Assembly: GCA_022823605.1 (NCBI GenBank)
Contig: JAJEHS010000004.1
Coordinates: 270,014-334,013 of the forward strand
Source of the DNA: Paracoccaceae bacterium
GTDB lineage: Bacteria; Pseudomonadota; Alphaproteobacteria; Rhodobacterales; Rhodobacteraceae
Direction: 5' to 3'
DNA: 64,000 nt
Shown here: piece by piece, positions 9,386 to 18,653 of the stretch
Numbering within the stretch: position 1 is the stretch's first letter
How the letters are laid out: every line of letters begins with the position of its first letter
Made by a program: the position numbers and the translations under genes
Notes under the pieces: generated by a model
Database searches by the model: none
Seen by the model: the letters and a program-made list of their open reading frames with translations, nothing else
What the model was told of the DNA's origin: nothing

Positions 9386-10424
9386 ACCAAGAACTGAAAC
9401 AACATTGGTTCGAGCGGTTTTAATGCCTTGTCTTGCCATTTTGGTAACCCTGATTATAGCTGGCATTCTGGTGATGTTGGCTGATGCTTCACCCCTTCAG
9501 GCATTCAGCCTGGTTTTAAAAGGGGCTGCTGGTTCTCAATTTGCTATTCTAGAAACTCTGACAAGGGCCACACCATTGATATTTACCGGACTTTCTGTAG
9601 CCGTTGCCTTTCGAGCCAAACTTTGGAACATTGGAGCTGAGGCCCAACTTTACATTGGTGCGGTTTTAACCGTCATTATCGGTACCCAAACACTTGGGTT
9701 GCCCCCGGTTATACTTATTGCCCTGATGATGATTATTTCCATGATCGGTGGGTCGATAATGCTTTACGGCCCTGCCTTACTAAAGACAAGATTTGGGGTT
9801 GATGAAGTGGTTACAACCCTTCTTTTAAATTTTATTACCCTTCTTTTTGTATCATTGCTTCTGGAAGGTGTATTAAAGGACCCCATGGGTTTGGGATGGC
9901 CTCAAACTGAAACGGTTAACGGTGAAGCGAGGTTACCAAGGCTGGTACAGGGTAAAAGGCTCCATTTCGGTTTTGTAATCGCTCTTTTCAGTTCTATTGT
10001 TGTCTGGGTAATTATGGCCAGAACGGTACTTGGATACGAAATGCGTGCAGTTGGACATAATATTGTTGCTGCACGATTTTCCGGTATCTCCGTCAACAAG
10101 GTTCTCCTGAAGACAGCAGTTATTTCAGGAGGATTGGCTGCTTTGGCCGGGTTTTCGGAGGTGGCTGGAACCAAGGGCAACCTGACTTTGGATCTTTCTC
10201 CCGGCTTTGGGTATACTGGAATTGTTGTAGCAATGCTGGCTTTATTACATCCAATTGGAGTTGTGTTTTCAGCTGTTTTCATAGCTGGTGTATTTGTGGG
10301 AGCTGATGCAATGGGAAGGGCAACTGGGGTACCAAGTTTCATTGCCGATGTCATTGTCGCGATTTCGCTGATGACCATGGTTGTTGCCATAATGTTAACC
10401 AAGTTCAGGGTAAGGTTCGCTTAA
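9372..10424 (+). CDS. BMP-type ABC transporter permease 1
   Basis: Integral membrane permease of the branched-chain-type permease family (BPD_transp_2), resembling NupP/YufP. About 350 aa with 8-10 hydrophobic segments and the conserved loop around FRAKLWNIGAEAQLYIGA, where the ATPase couples. It follows an ATG-ATG pair within the 3' end of the ATPase gene, so translation is coupled. It forms a heterodimeric channel with the next gene. Confidence 0.9.
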   Translation: MMRLEPRTETTLVRAVLMPCLAILVTLIIAGILVMLADASPLQAFSLVLKGAAGSQFAILETLTRATPLIFTGLSVAVAFRAKLWNIGAEAQLYIGAVLTVIIGTQTLGLPPVILIALMMIISMIGGSIMLYGPALLKTRFGVDEVVTTLLLNFITLLFVSLLLEGVLKDPMGLGWPQTETVNGEARLPRLVQGKRLHFGFVIALFSSIVVWVIMARTVLGYEMRAVGHNIVAARFSGISVNKVLLKTAVISGGLAALAGFSEVAGTKGNLTLDLSPGFGYTGIVVAMLALLHPIGVVFSAVFIAGVFVGADAMGRATGVPSFIADVIVAISLMTMVVAIMLTKFRVRFA

Positions 10425-10427
10425 TCA

Positions 10428-11369
10428 ATGGAAGCCTTAGAAATTCTGTTATCGGCTAGTTTTTGGATTGCCACAATCAGAATCGCTTCACCATTGATTT
10501 TTGCCACGATGGGAGAGTTGCTCTGCGAACGGGCTGGTGTACTCAATCTGGGTATTGAGGGCATTATGACTGCCGGTGCCTTTGCTGGGTGGTACACTGT
10601 TTACGCTGGTGGGGATCTTTGGTTGGGAGTAGCGATTGCAGCCTTAACAGGAATGATGTTTGGGCTTATTCACGGTTTTTTAACTGTTCCTTTAGGCCTG
10701 TCACAACATGTAACCGGTATTGGAACGACGTTATTGGCTACCAGTATTACCTACTTTATTTACCGGGTTCTTCTTCCTCAGGAGACATCTCCTCCCAAGA
10801 TTGACCCGTTTGCCCCCCTGCCGATTCCCTTTCTTTCGGAAATCCCGTTAATAGGTCAGGCTCTATTTGCCCAGACCCCCTTAACTTATCTTGCCTTTAT
10901 TCTGGTTGGGACAATCGCTTGGATACTGAACAGAACCCCTGCTGGTACAGCTATTCGGGCGGTAGGAGAAAATCCAGCCGCTGTGGAATCTCAGGGAATT
11001 AGTGTTACGCTAGTTAGGATGTCTGCTGTTGCGGTCGGGTCCGCCTTAATGGCAGTAGGAGGTGCCTTCCTTACCATGTCGGCATTCAACTCATTCTTTT
11101 TTGAAATGATTAACGGACGGGGATGGGTTTGCATAGCACTTGTTGTCTTTGGGTCTTGGAAGCCAGGGAAGGCCCTGCTCGGTGCAATTCTTTTTGCGGC
11201 TTTTGATGCTTATCAAGTAAGATTGCAATCGGTAGTTGGAAATGTAGTTCCTTACCAGGTATTTCTTATGATGCCGTATGTATTATCCATTCTAGCATTG
11301 ATTGTCATGTCTAGGCGGGCTGGTTATCCTAAGGCTCTAATGATTCCCTATCTAAAAGGTGAACGGTGA
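10428..11369 (+). CDS. BMP-type ABC transporter permease 2
   Basis: Second permease subunit (313 aa), NupQ/YufQ-like, with the family motif LCERAGVLNLGIEGIM near residue 25 and a second RTPAGTAIRAVGENP cytoplasmic loop. It starts 3 bp after the first permease. Its stop overlaps a GTG that begins the remains of an amidohydrolase gene, indicating that the ancestral operon had a fifth cistron. Confidence 0.9.
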   Translation: MEALEILLSASFWIATIRIASPLIFATMGELLCERAGVLNLGIEGIMTAGAFAGWYTVYAGGDLWLGVAIAALTGMMFGLIHGFLTVPLGLSQHVTGIGTTLLATSITYFIYRVLLPQETSPPKIDPFAPLPIPFLSEIPLIGQALFAQTPLTYLAFILVGTIAWILNRTPAGTAIRAVGENPAAVESQGISVTLVRMSAVAVGSALMAVGGAFLTMSAFNSFFFEMINGRGWVCIALVVFGSWKPGKALLGAILFAAFDAYQVRLQSVVGNVVPYQVFLMMPYVLSILALIVMSRRAGYPKALMIPYLKGER

Positions 11370-11900
11370 TTTTTGATCTTATTGTCAGGGGAGTAAACCT
11401 CACCAAAGGGAAAATTACCGATATCGCTATTTCTGGGATAGAATTGCTGTTATTGAACCCAATATAATGGCTGTAGCTCTTGAAATAATTTCCTTTGTGG
11501 AGTGTCTGCTTTCACCCGCATTTGTTGATCTGCATTTTCACATGGATGCAACTCTTTCACGGGGCATTCCTCGGGTTAACAAATCTGGTACCCTTCTTGA
11601 AGGAATACAACTCTGGGGTGAGTAAATGGAAATACTTGCACACGAAGCCGTAATGCAACGCGCTTTACAATACTGCGATTGGACCGTTTCCATGGATTTA
11701 ATGACGATCCGTACCCTGCTTAATGCTTGTAATAACCGGCTATTGGCAGGAGAAACTTTGAAGGAAGTTCGAAGGGGGTATCTCCTTATTTGGAATAACA
11801 GTTGGTTGCCTTTCCACAAGATGGATTTTACAGATCAAAAAAGCCAGGGAAAATACCATTCGTGCTTTGGATATGGAGGTAGAAGTTGTCGGTGGAATTA
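11366..11900 (+). pseudogene. Cytosine-deaminase-like amidohydrolase pseudogene
   Basis: A GTG overlapping the permease stop begins FDLIVRGVNLTKGKITDIAI, then the frame breaks. A second frame resumes with the metal-site region LLSPAFVDLHFHMDATLSRG, then GTLLEGIQLWGE followed by an in-frame TAA, then LAHEAVMQRALQYCDW and NRLLAGETLKEV. A third frame gives KKARENTIRALDMEVEVVGG. These are consecutive blocks of a cytosine-deaminase/N-acyl-amidohydrolase. With at least two frameshifts, one stop and no C-terminal half, it cannot make the enzyme. Its place at the end of the BMP operon suggests the importer once fed this deaminase. Confidence 0.8.
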
Positions 11901-11938
11901 ACCCCCTTCCAGTGAAAGTTGCTTGGTGTACAGGTTAC

Positions 11939-12058
11939 CTGTGCAAGTGTGGACTTACCACATTGACGAGGACCATGAATTAACAGTACCGGTGCATCGA
12001 GAAGGGTTTCAATGAGCCTTCCCTGTATTAATCGATGATATAGGATAGATTTTACCAT
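11939..12058 (-). pseudogene. Truncated DUF4143-type AAA ATPase (N-terminal fragment)
   Basis: The minus-strand frame starting at 12058 reads YHRLIQGRLIETLLDAPVLL and then the Walker A motif GPRQCGKSTLAQ, typical of the N-terminus of DUF4143 ATP-binding proteins (normally about 400 aa). After LAQ, about 40 codons in, the similarity stops and the sequence runs into the amidohydrolase relic on the other strand. A deletion or rearrangement joined two dead genes here. Confidence 0.65.
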
Positions 12059-12569
12059 CGACCAATTGTAAAATTACTTTACGGCCAATTGCAAGTTTAG
12101 GCTCTGACTATTTGAAAATTTATTGATTGGGGAACAACTGTTTTTTGCTATTGTAAGGACTGATTTGTACAGTCAAGACAAAATGCTGGAAAGTCAATAT
12201 GGATTTGGTAATCGGCAAGGTTATAGATCGAGATTATTGATAAACAGTCATCTGATTGACCTATATCTATTAATAAATCTGTTTTTCATGAAGAGTGCCT
12301 AAATTTTTTGGCCAATAGTTGAAGCTTAACTCTTAAAAGTAGAAAATATTGTAGCAATATAATTCATATCCTAATGCTCAATTACATTGAGTAAAATATC
12401 CGTGTTGGCATCTATAGAATTAATTTTACGTTGTAACCACGGTCTTGCAGGTGTATTTTTGGCCACTTCTCACTGAATTACAATTCATTTGACTTACTTG
12501 AACAGAAAATTGAATAACTTAATGATACAATCTTGATGATAAGCATCATTGGTTTAGAATTTGTTGGAT
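12059..12569. other. Non-coding stretch upstream of the sugar module
   Basis: AT-rich, no credible ORF or RNA gene seen. The only structure noted is a short hairpin, ATGAT-AAGC-ATCAT, about 20 bp before the kinase start, which could be an operator. The promoter of the following three genes should lie here. Confidence 0.5.
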
Positions 12570-13451
12570 ATGGCAAGAATTTTTGCATTTGGTCTCGCTG
12601 TTGTCGATTTTGTTTATCGGGTTGAAACCCTTCCCGATACCGGAGACAAGTACTTTACAACTGATGCCTATATCATCGGTGGAGGGTGTGCCGCCAACGC
12701 TGCAGTGGCCATCAGCAAATTGGGTGGTGAGGTTTCATTTGGTGGAAGGGTTGGCAGTGATGTAATAGGTGATCTGATCATCAAGGATCTGGAAGACCAT
12801 GGTTTGGAATCATCCATGATTTCCAGGGCACCCAATTCAAGGTCTTCGTTTTCTTCGGTTGCCATAGACCCGAGTGGGGAAAGGCAGATTATTAATTTCA
12901 GGGGTGAAAGCTTGATTGAAGAAACCGATTGGATCTGGGATGCACCCGATGTAGATGCTTACCTGACTGATGTTATCTGGCCAAAGGGAGCTCAAACAAC
13001 AATGGAAGTTGCCAAAAAACGAGATAAGCCAGGCATCATTGATGTTGAAACTCTGAAAGATTATACCTGTCTCAAGGATGCCAGCCATGTAGCATTTTCA
13101 TACCAGGGTTTATATTCGCTTACTCAATCCAAGGATCCCGTGAAGGGATTGAAAATGATCAAGGACAAATTGCCTGGTTGGCTATGTGTGACCAATGGTG
13201 AAAAGGGAGTATACTTTCTTGATGGCAACAAGGTAGAACATATACCAGGACACACAATTCAACCCCAGGAAACCCTGGGAGCTGGTGATGTTTGGCATGG
13301 AGCATTTGCGTTAAAATTGGCTGAGGGTGGTTCGGAAATACAGGCCATGGAATTTGCCAATGGCACTGCTGCTCTGAAGTGTCAAACAACAAAGGGAAGG
13401 GAAAACTATCCAACTCGTCAGGAAGTAGAGACTTTTATTGGCAAAATGTAA
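12570..13451 (+). CDS. PfkB-family carbohydrate kinase
   Basis: Cytoplasmic sugar kinase of the ribokinase/PfkB family (about 293 aa). It has the N-terminal glycine-rich signature GGGCAANAAVA near residue 35 and the C-terminal ATP/catalytic motif TLGAGDVWHGAFA near 235, with the catalytic aspartate. The H in WHGAF resembles sulfofructose/ketohexose-type members, but the substrate cannot be fixed. ATG at 12570 is preferred over an in-frame TTG 9 bp upstream. It is the first of three co-directional genes (kinase, isomerase, dehydrogenase). Confidence 0.85.
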   Translation: MARIFAFGLAVVDFVYRVETLPDTGDKYFTTDAYIIGGGCAANAAVAISKLGGEVSFGGRVGSDVIGDLIIKDLEDHGLESSMISRAPNSRSSFSSVAIDPSGERQIINFRGESLIEETDWIWDAPDVDAYLTDVIWPKGAQTTMEVAKKRDKPGIIDVETLKDYTCLKDASHVAFSYQGLYSLTQSKDPVKGLKMIKDKLPGWLCVTNGEKGVYFLDGNKVEHIPGHTIQPQETLGAGDVWHGAFALKLAEGGSEIQAMEFANGTAALKCQTTKGRENYPTRQEVETFIGKM

Positions 13452-13508
13452 TGGAATTGCGTAGTAATACGAATTCGAATTGAAATCCAAGCAAAGAAAG
13501 AAATTTAG

Positions 13509-14882
13509 TTGAAGTTAGCTATTTTCCCACTTGCCCGGTCGACCTTTGACATGGCTTTGGCAGAGCAGGTTTGCTCCCAGAAGATGGAAGTTCTTAAACA
13601 ACTCAATCTTGAGTTGATTAACCCACACGAAATTCTGCTGGATGAAGATGATGCCCAGGATTTCATACAATATCTATCGGAAATTGAATTCGATGCCATT
13701 CTAATTCTCCAACTTACTTTTAGGGACGCTGAAACTATCTGTAAAATAGGGTCAGTATTTGAACAACCAATAACGATATGGGCTACCAATGAACCTCGTG
13801 ATGGAGATCGCCTTAGACTGAATTCTTTTTGTGGGTTAAACCTTGCCAGCCATGCGCTTGGTCTTAGAAACAGGGATTTCAACTGGATCTATAAAAATCC
13901 CTCCACCACCACATCAGATGGCTTGATTTCAGCCTTGAGCGGTATAGATAGAAAGCGAAGAGAATTCCAGCCAACCGGATCTTTGGAAAATCACACTTGG
14001 GAAAACAAGAGCAAGGAAGCATTCAAGATTGGACTGCTGGGGCAACACCCACCTGGCTTTGATACGTGTAAATATAACGATCAATCTTTGGAAAATATAT
14101 TCAATACCCAGATAACTCAATTTACCTTGGATGAATTGTTTAAATCTGCTGAAACATCTACCGATGAGGAAGTAAACCAGATTAGGGATAGCATTTCACA
14201 TGTTGCCGGTTTGGATGGAGTAGATCAGAAAGAGTTAAAAAAATCTCTTAAACTGAAACTTGCGTTGGAAAACCTACAGAAGAAGCAATCTCTGGATGCC
14301 TTTGCCATAAGATGTTGGCCGGAAACCTTCACCAAATACGGTGCAGCCGTTTGTGGACCGGTTTCCTTAATGGGGGAAAAGAAAGTTCCCTGTGCTTGTG
14401 AAGCCGATGTCATGGGTGCACTGTCCCAACTTTATTTACAAAAAATAACCCATGAGCCTACTTTCCTGGTTGATCTAGTGGATATGGATATCTTAGATGA
14501 TACGGGCGTGGTTTGGCACTGTGGACAGGCACCTTTTTCAATGAGAAGCCCTTCCTATGATATTGAAGCAACCGTTCATACCAACAGGAAAAAGCCCCTG
14601 CTCTTTCAGTTTCCCCTCAAAAAAGGGGATATTACCTTATTCCGAATTACCCAGTCATTGGGCAGTTTGAGGATAGTTCGAATTAATGGAGAGGTTCTTG
14701 ACAAACCCATGGCCTATACCGGTACTTCAGGAGTGATCAAATTTGATAAGGGTGTTGAAAATGTACTGGAGGGTTTGATCGAAGAACGGATTGAACATCA
14801 TCTGGTATTGGCATATGGCAAACATGACAGGGAAATAAGCAAGTTTGCTTCTGAATTTGGACTATCGGTTTTGGAGCTGTAA
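13509..14882 (+). CDS. L-fucose/L-arabinose isomerase-family protein
   Basis: About 457 aa, with the arrangement of the FucI/AraA-like C-terminal half: RCWPETF..GAAVCGPVS near residue 268, then CEADVMGALSQLYL, DLVDMD and VWHCGQAPFS, which supply the metal ligands in this fold. The family interconverts aldoses and ketoses. The start is a TTG after an AAGAAAG sequence. It is 57 bp downstream of the kinase and its TAA overlaps the next ATG by one base. The same pathway as the kinase is likely; the sugar is unknown, and some members are divergent with no proven activity. Confidence 0.72.
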   Translation: MKLAIFPLARSTFDMALAEQVCSQKMEVLKQLNLELINPHEILLDEDDAQDFIQYLSEIEFDAILILQLTFRDAETICKIGSVFEQPITIWATNEPRDGDRLRLNSFCGLNLASHALGLRNRDFNWIYKNPSTTTSDGLISALSGIDRKRREFQPTGSLENHTWENKSKEAFKIGLLGQHPPGFDTCKYNDQSLENIFNTQITQFTLDELFKSAETSTDEEVNQIRDSISHVAGLDGVDQKELKKSLKLKLALENLQKKQSLDAFAIRCWPETFTKYGAAVCGPVSLMGEKKVPCACEADVMGALSQLYLQKITHEPTFLVDLVDMDILDDTGVVWHCGQAPFSMRSPSYDIEATVHTNRKKPLLFQFPLKKGDITLFRITQSLGSLRIVRINGEVLDKPMAYTGTSGVIKFDKGVENVLEGLIEERIEHHLVLAYGKHDREISKFASEFGLSVLEL

Positions 14883-15976
14883 TGGCATTGAAGTATGGGC
14901 TTATCGGCTGTGGGATGATTGCGCAGGAACATCTTGAGAATATCAAGATAATCGGTGATATTGATGTTATTGCACTGGCTGATCCGGTTGAAGAAATGAG
15001 CAGAGCGGCCTGTGATATTCTACCCAACAATCCTTCGGTCTTTACCGACTATCGGGAATTGCTCTCGAATGTTTCCTGTGATGCTTTCATTATTGCAACT
15101 CCAAACCACACACATCATGAAGTACTGAAGGACGTTCTACTTACCAACACCCCGGTGTTGGTTGAAAAACCACTATGCATTAATCTGAAACAATGCCGGG
15201 ATATTCTTGACCTGCAGGCAAGACTTGGAGTACCGGTCTGGGTAGCTATGGAATACAGATTTATGCCCCCGGTGGCCAGATTGGTGGAAATGTGTAACCA
15301 GAACCTGGTTGGTAATCCTATCATGGCTTCCATACGCGAACACCGATTCCCCTTTCTTCCCAAAGTCGGTGATTGGAACCGCTTTAACCGAAATACAGGC
15401 GGTACGATGGTTGAAAAATGCTGCCATTATTGGGATCTGTTGAGGTTGTTTTTCAAGAGCAATCCCACTCGGGTTTACTGTTCCAGTGGCATGGATGTGA
15501 ATCATTTGGATGAAACCTATGATGGCCAGTCTCCAGACATCCACGATAACTCCTTTACCATTGTTGAATTTGAAAACAACAGCCGGGGAATGCTTGATCT
15601 CTGCATGTTTTCGGACACCGTTCCCTGGCAGGAGGAGATAAGCATAACCGGACCCAAAGGCCGGGCTGATGCCTTTGTACCAGCTTCATGGCAATTCAAG
15701 AAGGATTCTGACAACCAGACTTCACTGGTTCAACATTCAAATCGTGCAACCGCTGAGGTTGTGAAGGAAGAAATCAACCTAAGTGATGACGTATTGAAAG
15801 CTGGTTCGCATTATGGTGCAACATTTTACCAGCAGGAACAGTTTGCAAAAATGATTCATTCAGGCGGAACCGTACCCGAAGTTACTTTAAGCGATGGTTA
15901 TTGGGCAGTTGCAGTCGGTGTTGCAGCAGAAAATTCAATAAAATCCGGGCAAGCGGAAATAGTAGACCAAATTTAA
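14882..15976 (+). CDS. Gfo/Idh/MocA-family oxidoreductase
   Basis: NAD(P)-dependent sugar or inositol dehydrogenase, 364 aa. The N-terminal Rossmann fold has GLIGCGMIAQEH at residues 6-17, followed by ATPNHTHH and the hallmark VEKPLC near residue 94. The C-terminal substrate domain carries GGTMVEKCCHYWDLLRLF, with the H/D catalytic region. Translationally coupled to the isomerase (TAATG). Together the three genes would oxidise, isomerise and phosphorylate a polyol or sugar. No dedicated transporter is adjacent; the BMP importer 1.2 kb upstream is a candidate. Confidence 0.88.
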   Translation: MALKYGLIGCGMIAQEHLENIKIIGDIDVIALADPVEEMSRAACDILPNNPSVFTDYRELLSNVSCDAFIIATPNHTHHEVLKDVLLTNTPVLVEKPLCINLKQCRDILDLQARLGVPVWVAMEYRFMPPVARLVEMCNQNLVGNPIMASIREHRFPFLPKVGDWNRFNRNTGGTMVEKCCHYWDLLRLFFKSNPTRVYCSSGMDVNHLDETYDGQSPDIHDNSFTIVEFENNSRGMLDLCMFSDTVPWQEEISITGPKGRADAFVPASWQFKKDSDNQTSLVQHSNRATAEVVKEEINLSDDVLKAGSHYGATFYQQEQFAKMIHSGGTVPEVTLSDGYWAVAVGVAAENSIKSGQAEIVDQI

Positions 15977-15998
15977 ATCAAGATCGATGGATTAAAAC

Positions 15999-17363
15999 TT
16001 AATCCACAACAAGCCCACTAGGTACTTCGTTTGGCCTTCCCAATCTCCCTTTTATGCTTTCTTCTCCAGTCAGAGCATGCAAAAAGGCAATCAGTTGCTG
16101 TATTTCATGTTCGCTTAGTTCAAGGGGTTCAATGTCGATGAAATTTTTGAAGCGAGCCATTTCCAGGCGATCTTCGTGGATAATGAAATCCAATCTTTCG
16201 GCTTTTTCAAATGTAGGCAGAATGACCTGTGATGAGTCCCAGTTCTCAAGACTTTCGATGGGATTGAGGTGATGCCTGATTATTCCCTCCAAAGTAGCAT
16301 AGGCACCATTATGGCCATAGGGTGCAGTAAGGCTTACATTCCTCAATGAAGGTGTCCGAAACCTGTAGGAATCCTCCCATCGGTCACTCTCACCCAATCT
16401 TCCAACATCCCTGACATGGAGATCAAACTTGCGGGTTCTGCCAGGTCCCAAGGGTGGTATCGCCAAAGCATGAAACCTCTGATCGGCAAACAATTTACCA
16501 CTATGACAGGATGAACAATTTCCCTTGCCAAAGAAAATTTCCATTCCCGCAAGTTCCTCAGCATTCAAGGCATCCAAATCACCATTCAAATATTGATCAA
16601 AGGGACTGTCGAAACTTCTCCATTCACTTCCCATGAATGCTCCAAGTGCATTGCCAACATGAGTGATATCAATGTCCTTGAATGAAACCACATCATCGAA
16701 TGCATTGATGAAAAGTGATTCATAGTCGGGTATGCCCCTGATCCGGTCAATGAGAAGCGGCCAGCCATAGTCAATTCTTTCATTGACTGCCGGAGAAATT
16801 TCATTTTCCTCTAGGTTCCCCATCATTTCAACTTCACCAATCAAGGGAAATAATGATTGTGCTGCAAGAAGTGTTTCCAAGCCTTCAGGCAAAAACTCTT
16901 CGGCCGGAGTGTTGAAACCTTTTTCAAAGTAATCATCGGTACTGACCCTGCCGTCATTAAACATCTGGGTGATTTCTCTGGCCCCTACATTAAAGAGGGC
17001 TTGGGAATTTCTGGGCATTCTACGCCTGATGGTTTGATTGTCAGACGGTACGGTCCGATTTTCTCCTATTCCTATACCTCCCTGCCCCAACCCTAGAGAC
17101 AAACCATCAGCGCTGTGCAAATCATGATGATGGCAGGTTCCACAAGAAATGTTTCTGTTGCCGGACAATATGGGATCGTAAAACAGCAATTGCCCCAGTT
17201 TCGCCTGATTTTCGTCAAATGGCAGAAAATCACTTTCTTCCAGTTTCAGGGATTCCATCAATTCCCGAGAAAGGTAAAATTCTCCTGCCCTGGCAAGTCC
17301 GGAAAGGGCAAAAATCAAAAAAAACGTAAAAAACGAAAATTGAACTATTTTGAAAAATCTCAT
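15999..17363 (-). CDS. Di-heme cytochrome c peroxidase / MauG-family protein
   Basis: Periplasmic di-heme enzyme (454 aa from the ATG at 17361-17363). A signal peptide covers residues 1-26 (cleavage after ARA). Heme-binding motifs are CGTCH at 74-78 and CSSCH at 283-287. MauG relatives either reduce hydrogen peroxide or perform radical maturation of a partner protein. The frame stays open far upstream to 17840, but that part is antisense to the Sel1 gene and lacks coding character, so the signal-peptide Met is the start. No methylamine dehydrogenase genes are nearby. Confidence 0.88.
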   Translation of the reverse strand: MRFFKIVQFSFFTFFLIFALSGLARAGEFYLSRELMESLKLEESDFLPFDENQAKLGQLLFYDPILSGNRNISCGTCHHHDLHSADGLSLGLGQGGIGIGENRTVPSDNQTIRRRMPRNSQALFNVGAREITQMFNDGRVSTDDYFEKGFNTPAEEFLPEGLETLLAAQSLFPLIGEVEMMGNLEENEISPAVNERIDYGWPLLIDRIRGIPDYESLFINAFDDVVSFKDIDITHVGNALGAFMGSEWRSFDSPFDQYLNGDLDALNAEELAGMEIFFGKGNCSSCHSGKLFADQRFHALAIPPLGPGRTRKFDLHVRDVGRLGESDRWEDSYRFRTPSLRNVSLTAPYGHNGAYATLEGIIRHHLNPIESLENWDSSQVILPTFEKAERLDFIIHEDRLEMARFKNFIDIEPLELSEHEIQQLIAFLHALTGEESIKGRLGRPNEVPSGLVVD

Positions 17364-17384
17364 TTTTGGTAAATTTGCATAATT

Positions 17385-17873
17385 ATGATTCAGACAAAAT
17401 TCCTGTTTTTCTCGATTATCCTTATTATCCTGATTCCGCTTCATGGCAGTAGTGATATCGAATATGCCAGAGATCTCATGGAATCCAACAGATTTGAGGA
17501 AGCCATGGCCGAGCTTCTTCCCGCCGCTCATTCCGGCAATGCCGATGCTGAGGAATTGATCGGTATCATGTACGCCTTGGGACTTGGCGTTCCCCAGGAT
17601 GATGTCAGAGCCTTTGAATGGTATCTCAGATCTTCCATGAAAGCCCACCCGGGAGCCCAATCTGGAGTAGGCTGGTATTATGAAACGGGAAGAGGCTTGG
17701 AAAAGCCCGATATCGTCAGGGCTTACATGTGGTACACTCTTTCGGCAATAGGAGGTGATCCTGATGCCAAGATCAGTCTTGAATTTCTTGTAACGAAAAT
17801 GACGCTTGAGGAAATAAATCAGGGAAAAATTTTGGTACAAGATTACAGACCCTGGATGTATCCCTTGAGGTAA
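17385..17873 (+). CDS. Secreted Sel1-repeat protein
   Basis: 162 aa with a signal peptide (residues 1-22, hydrophobic FLFFSIILIILIP) and two to three Sel1-type TPR repeats: YARDLMESNRFEEAMAELLP, AEELIGIMYALGLGVPQDD and then AFEWYLRSS followed by ARG-type GVGWYYETGRG. Such proteins mediate protein contacts in the periplasm. Its start lies only 21 bp from the start of the divergent MauG-like gene and no Shine-Dalgarno is visible on either side, so the two may be leaderless and share a promoter region. Confidence 0.8.
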   Translation: MIQTKFLFFSIILIILIPLHGSSDIEYARDLMESNRFEEAMAELLPAAHSGNADAEELIGIMYALGLGVPQDDVRAFEWYLRSSMKAHPGAQSGVGWYYETGRGLEKPDIVRAYMWYTLSAIGGDPDAKISLEFLVTKMTLEEINQGKILVQDYRPWMYPLR

Positions 17874-17898
17874 TCCCCTCTGTTAATAGTTAAATCAT

Positions 17899-18591
17899 TC
17901 AAAGGTTAACCGGCTTGGCAAACCTTTTCAATTGACCCGATTCAGGATCCCGCAAAGGTTCTGAACTGTATTGAATTAGATAGGCACGTCGGCTTTTGTC
18001 AGTGATGTTTTCCCCTGAACTATGCAGGGTAAGGCTGGAAAAAACAACGATCATTCCTTCTGGACCAATAACCATTGATCCTTCATCTGAACCGTCATAA
18101 CCAACCAATTCCTTTGAACCCTCATCCCAATTGTGGGTATCGATATAATTTTGTTCCTTGAGGTTACGTGGTAGAATTCTGAGGCACCCGTTTTGTTTAT
18201 TTGCCTCATCAATGGCCATCCAGACACTAATATATGGTTTATGTTCAAACCCGACATAGGCACTGTCCTGATGCCAGGCAAAACTTGCTCCGGTTTTTGG
18301 TCCCTTGACTACGAATTGCTCGTTGAACAGATAGCATTCACTACCCAATATCCTGGAAGCAACCTTGGCTGGTGGTCCAGAGAGAATAAATGATTCCAAG
18401 CCATCAAACTCTTCATGACGATGGGCAAGAAACCTTCTCCTTTTCCCCAAACCGATTTCATGACGGTCACCACCACCATCATCCACCGGTTCATCAAGAA
18501 GGGCATTACAACAGTTTCCAAGAAGTTTCAGGTCATTCTCGGACAAGGCTTCTTCGGCAATGAAATAACCTTGATTGTCAAACTTGTCCAA
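17899..18591 (-). CDS. Phytanoyl-CoA dioxygenase (PhyH)-family protein
   Basis: Fe(II)/2-oxoglutarate-dependent oxygenase, 230 aa. The iron-binding triad is visible: H107 and D109 in AWHQDSAY, and H190 in LTLHSSGENI; arginine 201/202 is in place to bind 2-oxoglutarate. The start is a TTG preceded by CAGGAG at good spacing. Bacterial PhyH members hydroxylate diverse small molecules such as ectoine or phosphonates; the substrate cannot be told here. It follows the terminator of the TRAP operon on the same strand, so it needs its own promoter or readthrough. Confidence 0.85.
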   Translation of the reverse strand: MDKFDNQGYFIAEEALSENDLKLLGNCCNALLDEPVDDGGGDRHEIGLGKRRRFLAHRHEEFDGLESFILSGPPAKVASRILGSECYLFNEQFVVKGPKTGASFAWHQDSAYVGFEHKPYISVWMAIDEANKQNGCLRILPRNLKEQNYIDTHNWDEGSKELVGYDGSDEGSMVIGPEGMIVVFSSLTLHSSGENITDKSRRAYLIQYSSEPLRDPESGQLKRFAKPVNL

Positions 18592-18608
18592 TTCAAGCTC
18601 CTGTAACT

Positions 18609-18639
18609 AAAAAAGGAGGCCATCATGGTTGGCCTCCTT
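18609..18639 (-). terminator. Rho-independent terminator of the TRAP operon
   Basis: A perfect 10-bp stem (18613-18622 with 18630-18639, AAGGAGGCCA) with a 7-nt loop is followed on the minus strand by a run of six T. It lies 15 bp beyond the dctP stop and is a textbook intrinsic terminator. Confidence 0.92.
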
Positions 18640-18653
18640 AATATTGACAAAAT

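Noticed and set aside
11935..12015. Possible continuation of the amidohydrolase pseudogene (HIDEDHELTVP on the plus strand)
   Set aside because: The minus strand of the same bases gives a far better match, an ATPase Walker A motif, so the plus-strand likeness to a deaminase metal site is treated as coincidence.
17364..17840. N-terminal extension of the MauG-like reading frame
   Set aside because: It is antisense to the Sel1-repeat gene, and a clear signal peptide begins at 17363.
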